Assembly (NCBI GenBank): GCA_020349905.1
Contig: CP070702.1
Span: forward strand, 12,974-63,805
DNA length: 50,832 bases
DNA from: Candidatus Eiseniibacteriota bacterium
GTDB taxonomy: Bacteria > Eisenbacteria > RBG-16-71-46 > JAFGJU01
Direction of reading: 5' to 3'
The notes beneath the pieces were generated by a model. The model searched no databases. It was not told the DNA's origin and saw only the letters and a program-made list of their open reading frames with translations. Made by a program: the position numbers and the translations under genes. The number at the start of each line of letters is the position of its first letter. Position 1 is the stretch's first letter. This document shows positions 36,671 to 44,282 of the stretch, in pieces.

Positions 36671-39061
36671 TCACCCTGAAATGCTGAAGTGCGACGACTG
36701 AGTGGTCGTGTTGCCTGCTCGGTCCGTCACCTCGAAGGTAACGATGTGTCTTCCTGGAGAAAGAGGCTCGTGATGCTCAACGGTGAGCCTGGACACCTTC
36801 GGATCCCAGATGCTCAGCACCTGCTTTCCGTCTATCAAGACCCTGGTCCCGTGCCAGGTCACTCCTGAACCTACGTCCTTCACCGTAGCATAGATTGGAG
36901 GCCTGGCCGTTCTGTAAACGGTTCCGCTCACCGGGCGAACCACAGAAACGGAAGGAGGGGCTTCGTCCTTCAAGAGCGCGAATTCCCAGAAGTTCCTTAC
37001 GTCCGCCGAAACGCTCCTGTCGAGGGTGTCCACCTTGGCCCCAGCATAGGTCCACTTCCCCCGCCCCGAGGACCTCCAATAGACGGCGATCCTGTCGCTC
37101 ACCGCTACCTCACCGTCACATCTTATGATTACCGTACCATGTTTGTCAAAGGCAACATCCGAGGGGCCAAAAGAAAAAATATCACTGGCAAACGTAAGGC
37201 CTGTGCGGGCCGCCTCCCCCCTTCCCCTGGCCTCGATGGTGACGTAAGTGTCGTTGTAGAACGTCTCGGGCCCGTATCTGAAGCCCGCCCGCGCGTCCCT
37301 GCCCCAGAGAGTCCCCTTCCATCCCTTCCTTACGGTCTGCACGCCAAGCGGCGCAGACCGGCTGACGCGTCGCGAGCCCCCCTCCTCCACCAGGCACACG
37401 GCCGACGCGCCGTCCGCGGAACCGGGCTCGAACTCGTACCTGGCCTTGAACAGGCCCTCCGACTCTTCCTCCACCTCGAGCCACAGGGTGTCTCCCCTGG
37501 CCACCCCGACCCTGGGTCTGGACACAGGGGGGGAGACCCGGACCTGGATTTCCGCATGACCGGCGAGGGGCCTCACGACCATATCGACGGAGACAGTTAT
37601 CGGACCGCCCGGCCCCGGGAGAGTTCTTGTGAATGGTCTGGAAGCGGCGCCACGCTCGTCTTCGGCCACCACCCTGAAGACCCCCCTGTCGTGGCCGTCC
37701 TCTGAGAGCCCTTCCTTCTTCGGGAGCTCAAGCCGGGCCACGTACCTGTGCCGGCCCGTCTGTCGGATCTTCTGAGGGTCTTGTGAGCGCACTGGCGTCA
37801 TGGGGATTCTTGCCAGCTCGCCAGACCCTCCGAGAGCGTAGTCCAGCCATACGGACCTGAGCTCTCCGTCAGGGTCCTCGACCTCCGCCTCCACGAAGGC
37901 GGAACGTCCGTCCGCTGAAGCCTGAACGTCTCTGACCACGGGTCTGCGGTTCGCGATAAACTCCATCGTGGCGCGGCTCGTGTTTCCGGCGATGTCGCTG
38001 GCCTCCACGCGCAGCGTGTGGGGCCCTGTCAGTCCGAGCGAGTCGACGTCGATGATGCCTGCACCGGGTCTCAACCTCTGCAGTAGGCCCATCCTGCTTC
38101 CATGGAACCGGCAGAGGTTAAGCGTGAAGTTCTCCCCCCTCTTGGCCAGCCGGTGGTTGTACGCCAGCTCCACCTCGTGCGTCCGCGCGTACTCCACCTC
38201 ATCAAAGCTGTTCTGGAAGAGAAGAGAATCGTCGAGAAAGAGTCTCACTCTGTATACCGAGAGCTTGTTGGGCCGCTTCTCCGTTCTGTCGAACACGGAC
38301 GCCGAAACAAAGAAGCGTCCTGCCACGGTGGGCACCAAGGAGCTCCCGTACTCTCCGCGTTCTCCCGTTCCCGCCAGCCGAAGCCTCAAGGGAGAGTGAC
38401 TCCCGTCTATCTCCGACCGGGACCCGACGGGAGTCAGTTCCGCGAACCTGAAGAAGGGCCGAACCTCTTCCTCGAGCGGCAGGAATCCCGCCAACGGATT
38501 CAGGGCTCGCCCACCCCTCCTCAGCTCGAAGTGCAGGTGGGGACCGAACGAAGAACCGCTGTTCCCGGAACGCCCCAGTATTTCTCCTCGCTCCACCGGA
38601 ATCTGGAACGGAAGCGGAAAGACGTCTACCTCGTACGCGTTTCTCTCCATCTGTTTCGACAGCACGAAGGACTGGATCTTCTCCGAGAAACTCTCAAGGT
38701 GGGCGTATACCGCGAACATCCCGTTGTCGGCCAGAAGGTATAGGGCCTTGCCGTACCCCACGCCGGAAGCTCTCACTCTGTAGACGTACCCTGAACGCAC
38801 GGCCACAACGGGCACCCCCGTCTCCTCGTTCGTCGACAGGTCAATGCCCGAGTGGAAGTGCCCGTTTCTGTATTCGCAGAAGGTGGAGGTCAGGGCAGGA
38901 GGCAGAAGAAGCGGGAACAACATCTCTTCGCCCGCGGCCACGCCCCGAGACGAACAAGTGAAGGAGAGCGTGAGCGAAACGAGAAGAAGGACCGCCGCCA
39001 GCTTGCCGCCAGGCCGGCCCGAAGCACGACGTGCACGAGACACTCTCGCTTTGGCTCTCAC
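36671..39061 (-). CDS. M23-family metallopeptidase with long Ig-like C-terminal region
   Basis: A 796-residue exported protein. The GTG at 39061 has GGAGG eight bases upstream and gives an Arg-rich start followed by a signal peptide (LAAVLLLVSLTLSF). The LytM/M23 domain covers about 45-190. Its zinc ligands are in GHFHSGIDL and HLHFEL, and the region also has VYRVRASGVGYG and VYAHLESF. M23 enzymes cut peptidoglycan cross-bridges or act as activators of amidases. The remaining roughly 600 residues are repeated Ig-like/FlgD-Ig-like beta domains (for example DIAGNTSRATMEF and the terminal TDRAGNTTTQSSHFSISG). This is far longer than usual M23 proteins (300-450). The gene heads the dnaE-accA run. 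Confidence 0.88.
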   Translation of the reverse strand: MRAKARVSRARRASGRPGGKLAAVLLLVSLTLSFTCSSRGVAAGEEMLFPLLLPPALTSTFCEYRNGHFHSGIDLSTNEETGVPVVAVRSGYVYRVRASGVGYGKALYLLADNGMFAVYAHLESFSEKIQSFVLSKQMERNAYEVDVFPLPFQIPVERGEILGRSGNSGSSFGPHLHFELRRGGRALNPLAGFLPLEEEVRPFFRFAELTPVGSRSEIDGSHSPLRLRLAGTGERGEYGSSLVPTVAGRFFVSASVFDRTEKRPNKLSVYRVRLFLDDSLLFQNSFDEVEYARTHEVELAYNHRLAKRGENFTLNLCRFHGSRMGLLQRLRPGAGIIDVDSLGLTGPHTLRVEASDIAGNTSRATMEFIANRRPVVRDVQASADGRSAFVEAEVEDPDGELRSVWLDYALGGSGELARIPMTPVRSQDPQKIRQTGRHRYVARLELPKKEGLSEDGHDRGVFRVVAEDERGAASRPFTRTLPGPGGPITVSVDMVVRPLAGHAEIQVRVSPPVSRPRVGVARGDTLWLEVEEESEGLFKARYEFEPGSADGASAVCLVEEGGSRRVSRSAPLGVQTVRKGWKGTLWGRDARAGFRYGPETFYNDTYVTIEARGRGEAARTGLTFASDIFSFGPSDVAFDKHGTVIIRCDGEVAVSDRIAVYWRSSGRGKWTYAGAKVDTLDRSVSADVRNFWEFALLKDEAPPSVSVVRPVSGTVYRTARPPIYATVKDVGSGVTWHGTRVLIDGKQVLSIWDPKVSRLTVEHHEPLSPGRHIVTFEVTDRAGNTTTQSSHFSISG

Positions 39062-39135
39062 CTTGGGCTCCTCCAGACTCGCACAAGACGAACCCCACCT
39101 CACCGGAGCGGAGGCGGCCGGATTGGACGGGCCAA

Positions 39136-39165
39136 AACCTACCACTGCCCGGGACTCCGTGTCAA
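39136..39165 (-). promoter_or_regulatory. Putative promoter for the M23-dnaE-accA unit
   Basis: On the minus strand a perfect TTGACA (39160-39165) is followed after 18 bases by a weak TAGGTT (39136-39141). The start would fall near 39129, upstream of the GTG chosen for the M23 gene but after the far-upstream GTG at 39145, which supports the shorter protein. Confidence 0.45.
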
Positions 39166-39356
39166 CACGTGACCGCTATCGCGCTTGCCGCTCGCATTTT
39201 GCAAAGCTGTAGTGCATCTCGCTACATGGTGCGCGCCGGGTCTCTTAAAGGGACACGAGGGAGAATCACGCAGGCGGAATCCTCCCAGGTCAAATCCCTT
39301 TTAGTTTCAATCGGATGCGGGATTCAAGCTTCGGGGCGAGACCCCTGTCGGGGCGC

Positions 39357-39371
39357 TGGTACGCTTCTTGC
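39357..39371 (+). promoter_or_regulatory. Sigma-54-like promoter upstream of the FN3 lipoprotein
   Basis: The sequence TGGTACG-CTTC-TTGC matches the RpoN consensus TGGCACG-N4-TTGC at all but one position, with correct GG-GC spacing. Transcription would begin near 39383 and leave a leader of about 118 bases. A GC-rich hairpin-forming stretch (GGGGCGAGACCCC, near 39334-39346) lies just upstream and could be part of an activator site. The remaining part of 39062-39500 shows no gene. Confidence 0.55.
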
Positions 39372-39500
39372 GGTCAGCGGGTCTCGTTCGGAGGCTAGCC
39401 AAAACAGGCTTCGTGCGCTTCAGGCGGGTTTCACATCACCACGTCTCTGAAGACCAACAGAAGAGGGATCGGTTCACCACTCACAAGGAGGTAGGTCCAG

Positions 39501-39959
39501 ATGTTTAACAGGCGATCCACCCTCGTTGTTCTTGCTCTGCTTCTCGCACCCTTTGTACTGGCCGGATGCAGCAGTAACGAATCCGGACCGGTCGAAGCGA
39601 TCGACACGGCTCCCCCGGCGGCCCCGGTCGTTACCGGCATCAGGGCGCAGGGAACGTCTGCCGTGCTGCACTGGGCAAAGAACATCGAGACCGATGTTGC
39701 AGGGTACAACATCTACTTCTTCACGCCGGATCCGGGGTCAGACCAGAGCTACACCAAGCACAACACGGGGTTGATAACCATCAACTCCTACACCATGTCG
39801 AACCTCACCGTCGGGACAACCTACTACTTCAAGATCACGGCCGTCGACTGGACCGGCAACGAGAGCGCTGCCTCTCAGCCGGCGTCTGTCTACATGGCCG
39901 CGGCCGAGTACGACAACCACGAGTCCCGCGCCGGCAAATTTCGAGAAGTGGAAGAGTAG
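39501..39959 (+). CDS. Small fibronectin type III lipoprotein
   Basis: A 152-residue lipoprotein. The signal peptide ends in the lipobox VLAGC (Cys at about 23), followed by a Ser/Glu linker and a single fibronectin type III domain (about 40-135: PPAAPVVTGIRAQGTSAVLHW, then VGTTYYFKITAVDWTGNESA). The ATG has AGGAGGT nine bases upstream. It has no catalytic motif and is probably an adhesion or scaffold protein on the cell surface or in the periplasm. It stands alone, preceded by a sigma-54-like promoter and followed by a strong terminator. Confidence 0.85.
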   Translation: MFNRRSTLVVLALLLAPFVLAGCSSNESGPVEAIDTAPPAAPVVTGIRAQGTSAVLHWAKNIETDVAGYNIYFFTPDPGSDQSYTKHNTGLITINSYTMSNLTVGTTYYFKITAVDWTGNESAASQPASVYMAAAEYDNHESRAGKFREVEE

Positions 39960-40002
39960 TCTGCGATCCACCCGTCGCATCGCAATCGGACGACAGAAAG
40001 AA

Positions 40003-40030
40003 GGAAAGGAGGGCCTGTTCCCTCCTTTCC
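40003..40030. terminator. Bidirectional intrinsic terminator
   Basis: GGAAAGGAGGG pairs perfectly with CCCTCCTTTCC (11 bp) around a six-base loop. A T/C-rich tail follows on both strands (TCTTTCCTTC rightwards and TTCTTTC leftwards). It lies between the convergent FN3 lipoprotein gene and the S8 protease gene and serves both. Confidence 0.85.
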
Positions 40031-40074
40031 TCTTTCCTTCTCAGGATTCCTCCTGTTCTCAGTGCTCCTGGCCC

Positions 40075-43000
40075 CTACTGCTTGAGGAAGACCACCTTTC
40101 CCTTCTTCTCGAGTCCGTCGACCTCTGCGCTGTAGAAGTACACGCCCGAGGCCAGCTTTCTGGCCGCCTGATTGATTCCGTCCCACGTGAGATTGAGCGT
40201 GCCTCCGCTTCCGTTCACCGGAATCTCGCCCACTCGCCTCCCCGAAACGTCGTAGATGCGAATGACTCCCCGCTTGCCGTCGGCGACCGCACCCTCCACG
40301 AGGCATTCAAACGTGACCGTGCCGGCGAAGGGATTGGGATAGACGTTCACCGCCAGGGAGGGCCTCACAGGGGGAGCAGGCAATTCCACTTCAAACCCCG
40401 AATTCCCGCTCCTGTGCGAGTCGTGCCTGTACATGGGCCACGCCAGCAAGCTGTCTGCGGCAACCGAACCGGGAATATTCCAGAAGTGTATCTTGCGGTC
40501 GCCGGAGCCGACCGCGACCTCCAACGAGCCATCACCGTCGAAGTCCCAGAAACAGGGGGAAGAACGTACCGTGCCTCCCGTGCTCCTGGGCCAGCCAGCG
40601 TACGCCTGGCCCATTGCACCGGACCACAGGTGAAGATCCCTGTCGTCTGAACCTACGGCCACTTCAAAGGCTCCGTCTCCGTCCAGATCCACGAGCGAAG
40701 GAGACGAGACGACCGCGGCCCCCGTCTCCGCCGGCCAACCTGAAAGAGGAGAACCCGTGAGAGCCCACGCGTAAACTCTTCCGTCCGAAGCACCCGCCAC
40801 CACGTCGGGAACATCGTCTCCGTCTACGTCCCCCAGGCCCACGGACCGGCTTATCCCTCCTCCTGTGCTTCGGGGCCAGCCTCCCAGAACCGCACCGTCA
40901 TCATCAACACCGTAGACGGTCCCGTCCGGGGCGCCCACGAAGATCTCGCTGCGTCCGTCTCCGTCCATGTCGAGCCCCACCGGAGAGCCGGGAGAAGGCG
41001 AGCCCAGTGTGATGGGCCAACCAGCCACCTGGGTTCCGTCCGAGGTGAGGGCGTTAAGTCTGGAGTCCGAGGTCGCTACAACCACGGCGCGCGCAGTATC
41101 CGCGCCCAGCAACGCGTAGCACGGCTCCGACGTGATCGCTCCGCTGACCGCCACGGGCCAACCGGGCTGGACCGAACCGTCCCCCCGAAACGCATGGACC
41201 ACCGAATCCGCCGTTGCGCAGAATACTTCCAGGAAGCTGTCCTCGTCGATGTCACAGAGCAGCGGGCCGGAAACCACGGCTTCGCCCAGAGCCACCGGCC
41301 AACCCGCGACGCTGGCGCCGGACGCCTCCCACGCGTGCAGGGTTCCGGTCTGTGTACCCACCAGAATCTCGGCGTCGCTGTCGCCGTCTATGTCGCCTGC
41401 AGCAGGTGAAGTGGGTTCTCCAGCCACGCACCGAGGCCAACCCACAACCGGGACACCAGAAGAATCCAGGACGTGAAGGCAGTTGTCGGCCCCGGTAACG
41501 GCAACGTATGTCACAGACCCGTCTTCGAACGGGAGAGGCGAACCCGTCACTTCTCCACCCGTGCGCGCCTGCCAGTTTCCGCTGCCCCAGCTCAGGGCCG
41601 CGTACGCGTTTATCCTGCCGCCTCCCAGAAGCCCGGCGTAGCCCGGATTGAGGTCGTCTATGGAATCGCAAGTGTTCCGGATCAATGTGCGGACCTGCGT
41701 CCTGCTCCAGGACGGTTCCTGCGAAAGAAGCAGAGCGCTGAGTGCCGAGACGTAGGGTGCCGCCATCGACGTGCCGGTCATCAAGGCGTACTGGTGAGAG
41801 CCGCCGAGGGTCCTGTACGTGCTGGCGACGCTTACCCCGGGTGCACAGAAGTGGACCCAGGTCCCGTAGTTGCTGAGCGAATACTTGACGTCGTTCGAAT
41901 CCGTTGCCCCGACCGCGAAGCAGTCACCCCTCGTGCTGAGATAGTTGAACGCCTGCGAGGAACTGCCGGAGTTGCCGGCGGATACCACGATGATGGCTCC
42001 CCTTGCGATGGCAGTGTCAGCTGCGGCGCTCAACCCCCCGGAGGAATCGTTGGCCCAGCTACAGTTTATAACCCTTGCTCCGTTCCTGGCGGCGTAGAAG
42101 ACGCCCTGGGCACAGAAGTCCATCCTTACCACACCCGTCGAACCGGTGTGCCAGCCTGCCCTGAGGGGCATCACCTTGCAGCCGTATGCGAGACCCGCCA
42201 CTCCTTCCGTGTTGTCTGCTACGGCGGCCACTATTCCCGCCACGTGCGTTCCGTGCCCGTGGAAATCCATGGGGTCGTTGTCCTCGTCGTACAGGTCCTC
42301 GCTCGCATGCCCGGCCACGTTGTGAACGAAGTCCCAGCCTCTGACGTCGTCTATGAAGCCGTTCCCGTCATCGTCGCTCCCTTCCGTCCCGTAGAACTCG
42401 CTCCAGTTAGCCCAGATGCTGCCTCCCGTAAACGGGGCCACGCCTCCCAGGTCCGGATGCTCCCAGTCCACGCCGGTATCGATGACAGCCACCACGATGG
42501 AGGAATCGCCCTTCTCAACGTCCCAGCATTCGGGTGCGTTCATGTCGTGGTCCTCTCTCTGATTGAGAGGCCACTGAATTGCAAACCAGAAGTCGTTCGG
42601 GTAGTGGTCTACGGGATGCAGACCCACGGGCTGGACGCTGTTTACTCCCTGCGCCTCCCCCAGCTGGCGCATCAACAGGGCGAGGTCCGAACTCTCGGGA
42701 AAAGTCAGCCTGAAGAAGTTGCAGTGGCCCCCTCCACCTTTCTCACAGTCCCAGGGAAAGAGCCTCTCTGCCTTCTTCAGCCCCCGCCCCTCCAGCACTC
42801 TGTCCAGCTCCTCGAGCCCGGTAGAGAGCCGCCTTCCCTGCGCGAATTCAGGCGCCGGGCTCTCGGCCAGCTCCACCACCAGGAGACCCTTCACGAAACG
42901 TATTCCGGGCCTCGAGGGGAGAGAGGTCGTGTGATTCAGGGCGTACGGACTGGAATCAAAACCTGACGGGTCCGCCCACACCCGGTGCGGGCTATCCGCC

Positions 43001-43134
43001 AGGCTCCCGGGGTCTGGCGCCGCAGCGGAAGGCGCCGCAACCAGAAGAGCCGCCGCAAGGAGAATCGCGCACGACACAGAAGAACCGATCCGTCTCGCGC
43101 GAGGAGCGGTTGCGTGGGACAGGAACATCTTCAT
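40075..43134 (-). CDS. Secreted subtilisin-like (S8) protease with FG-GAP propeller and C-terminal sorting domain
   Basis: A 1019-residue secreted serine protease. The signal peptide is about residues 15-40. A pro-region is followed by the subtilase domain (about 205-480) with a complete triad: Asp219 (VIDTGVDWEHPDL), His294 (HGHGTHVAG) and Ser456 (GTSMAAP), plus the oxyanion Asn in SAGNSG. A propeller of FG-GAP-like blades (about 520-900) carries GDIDGDSDAEILVG, CDIDEDSFLEVF, DMDGDGRSEIFVG and GDVDGDDVPDVVAG, with frequent GWP. The last about 95 residues are a Por/FlgD-like sorting tail (YPNPFAGTVTF, IYDVSGRRV, ASGVYFYSAEV, KGKVVFLKQ). Two ATGs lie near AGGAGG; the first is used. The design mirrors the M6 protease at 23.3-26.5 kb. 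Confidence 0.93.
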   Translation of the reverse strand: MKMFLSHATAPRARRIGSSVSCAILLAAALLVAAPSAAAPDPGSLADSPHRVWADPSGFDSSPYALNHTTSLPSRPGIRFVKGLLVVELAESPAPEFAQGRRLSTGLEELDRVLEGRGLKKAERLFPWDCEKGGGGHCNFFRLTFPESSDLALLMRQLGEAQGVNSVQPVGLHPVDHYPNDFWFAIQWPLNQREDHDMNAPECWDVEKGDSSIVVAVIDTGVDWEHPDLGGVAPFTGGSIWANWSEFYGTEGSDDDGNGFIDDVRGWDFVHNVAGHASEDLYDEDNDPMDFHGHGTHVAGIVAAVADNTEGVAGLAYGCKVMPLRAGWHTGSTGVVRMDFCAQGVFYAARNGARVINCSWANDSSGGLSAAADTAIARGAIIVVSAGNSGSSSQAFNYLSTRGDCFAVGATDSNDVKYSLSNYGTWVHFCAPGVSVASTYRTLGGSHQYALMTGTSMAAPYVSALSALLLSQEPSWSRTQVRTLIRNTCDSIDDLNPGYAGLLGGGRINAYAALSWGSGNWQARTGGEVTGSPLPFEDGSVTYVAVTGADNCLHVLDSSGVPVVGWPRCVAGEPTSPAAGDIDGDSDAEILVGTQTGTLHAWEASGASVAGWPVALGEAVVSGPLLCDIDEDSFLEVFCATADSVVHAFRGDGSVQPGWPVAVSGAITSEPCYALLGADTARAVVVATSDSRLNALTSDGTQVAGWPITLGSPSPGSPVGLDMDGDGRSEIFVGAPDGTVYGVDDDGAVLGGWPRSTGGGISRSVGLGDVDGDDVPDVVAGASDGRVYAWALTGSPLSGWPAETGAAVVSSPSLVDLDGDGAFEVAVGSDDRDLHLWSGAMGQAYAGWPRSTGGTVRSSPCFWDFDGDGSLEVAVGSGDRKIHFWNIPGSVAADSLLAWPMYRHDSHRSGNSGFEVELPAPPVRPSLAVNVYPNPFAGTVTFECLVEGAVADGKRGVIRIYDVSGRRVGEIPVNGSGGTLNLTWDGINQAARKLASGVYFYSAEVDGLEKKGKVVFLKQ

Positions 43135-43228
43135 CGTTCTCTTCCTCCTGGTTTGTGTACGGCACGCAGCTGAATCAAGAGGAATCTGACTGGTGTTACT
43201 GATTCACAAGAAACCTGACTCGTCCTAG

Positions 43229-43256
43229 AGTATAGCAACTGCGGCCCCGGTGTCAA
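43229..43256 (-). promoter_or_regulatory. Promoter for the S8 protease
   Basis: On the minus strand a perfect TTGACA (43251-43256), a 16-base spacer and TATACT (43229-43234; five of six). The start is near 43222, about 88 bases before the protease ATG. It is back to back with the pyrE promoter. Confidence 0.75.
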
Positions 43257-43298
43257 ATCGTGGCAGAAGAGAGCCGGCTCGGTGCCTCCTGCTTTCGC

Positions 43299-43326
43299 TT
43301 GACAGAAGGTCCGTGCCGGGTAAACT
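43299..43326 (+). promoter_or_regulatory. Promoter for pyrE
   Basis: A perfect TTGACA (43299-43304), a 16-base spacer and TAAACT (43321-43326; four of six). The start near 43333 leaves a leader of about 95 bases before the GTG of pyrE. The leader shows no clear attenuator. Confidence 0.65.
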
Positions 43327-43427
43327 CCCATGCGGCCGCCGTGGCGGGATTGTCGAGGAAGACGCGGGCTGCATCTTCCTCATCAGTTTATCTGCTTCTC
43401 ATCTTCACAAAGCAGCAGGGGGGCACA

Positions 43428-43976
43428 GTGCAGGACGCTCAGAGAGAAAGACTGAAGGCGCTTCTCAAGGAACACTGCCTATCGTTCGGAGATTTCGTGC
43501 TGGCTTCGGGAAAGAAGAGCAACTACTACCTGGACGTAAGAAAGCTCACGACCCTTCCAGAGGGGGCCTTCCTTCTGGCCCGGATACTCCTGGACATGCT
43601 GGGCGATGGCCAGGTCCAGGCCCTGGGAGGGCCCACCATCGGCGCGGACCCCATAGCCGGTGCGGTGGCGGCGGTCAGCTTCAGCGAAGGCAGAGAACTG
43701 CCGACTTTCATGGTCCGCAAGGAGTCAAAGGCGCACGGCACCGGAAAGAGAATCGAGGGAAACCTCCGCAAGGGCTGGAACGTGGCCATAATCGACGACG
43801 TCATCACCACTGCGGGTTCCATCCTTTCGGCGGTCAGGGCAGCGGAGGAAGCCGGGTGCGCTGTGGAGAAGGTGCTCGCGGTCGTGGACCGGGAGGAGGG
43901 AGGAGCCCAGGAAATCGAGCGGGCCGGTTACCGGTTCGAGGCGATTCTCAAAGTCTCGGAGATTCTGCAGCCGTAG
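43428..43976 (+). CDS. pyrE: Orotate phosphoribosyltransferase
   Basis: A 182-residue enzyme joining orotate and PRPP to form OMP in pyrimidine synthesis. Motifs are FGDFVLASGKKSNYYLDVRK near the N-terminus, GGPTIGADPIAGAVA, FMVRKESKAHGTGKRIEG (the flexible catalytic loop) and the PRPP-binding VAIIDDVITTAGSI near residue 122. I start at the GTG at 43428, which has AGGGGGG four bases upstream and the family N-terminus. The extra 56 in-frame codons upstream cover the promoter. It is a single gene; other pyr genes are not in the window. Confidence 0.96.
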   Translation: MQDAQRERLKALLKEHCLSFGDFVLASGKKSNYYLDVRKLTTLPEGAFLLARILLDMLGDGQVQALGGPTIGADPIAGAVAAVSFSEGRELPTFMVRKESKAHGTGKRIEGNLRKGWNVAIIDDVITTAGSILSAVRAAEEAGCAVEKVLAVVDREEGGAQEIERAGYRFEAILKVSEILQP

Positions 43977-43980
43977 AGGG

Positions 43981-44060
43981 CCGCGTTCACACGCGGGTCT
44001 CAGAACCCTCCGTCGCCTCACTCAGGTCCCCTGACCTCTTACCCGCCCGCTCTCCGGGCG
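43981..44060 (+). other. Two GC hairpins after pyrE
   Basis: CCGCGT-TCAC-ACGCGG (43981-43996) begins four bases after the pyrE stop, and CGCCCG-CTCTC-CGGGCG lies at 44044-44060. Both stems are perfect, but T runs are missing, so they may only weaken or protect the pyrE transcript end. The rest of 43977-44282 holds a promoter and leader for the next gene and no other gene. Confidence 0.45.
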
Positions 44061-44143
44061 AAAGGATCGACGGTCTTTTGCACCCCGGGCTACTAGCACA
44101 GCGCCCCCTCCCGGCCTCAGACTCACCCCCGTCCTGTTTCCCT

Positions 44144-44172
44144 TTGACCAATAACCCGTTGTGTGGTACAAT
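44144..44172 (+). promoter_or_regulatory. Promoter for the second subtilase-like gene
   Basis: TTGACC (44144-44149, five of six), a 17-base spacer and TACAAT (44167-44172, five of six). The start is near 44179, about 104 bases before the GTG start. It is among the best matches to the housekeeping consensus in the window. Confidence 0.75.
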
Positions 44173-44282
44173 GCTAGACGAGAGACTCAAGATAGGGAGC
44201 GTGCTCAGAGGGAAGCCCCGCCGCACGAGCACGTCCAGAGAGAGCACGAGAGAGAAACTCAGCCGGAACCTGGGAGATTGTC

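Noticed and set aside
43260..43427. An N-terminal extension of pyrE by 56 codons
   Set aside because: It covers the pyrE promoter and lacks a ribosome site; the GTG at 43428 has a strong one and the normal family N-terminus.
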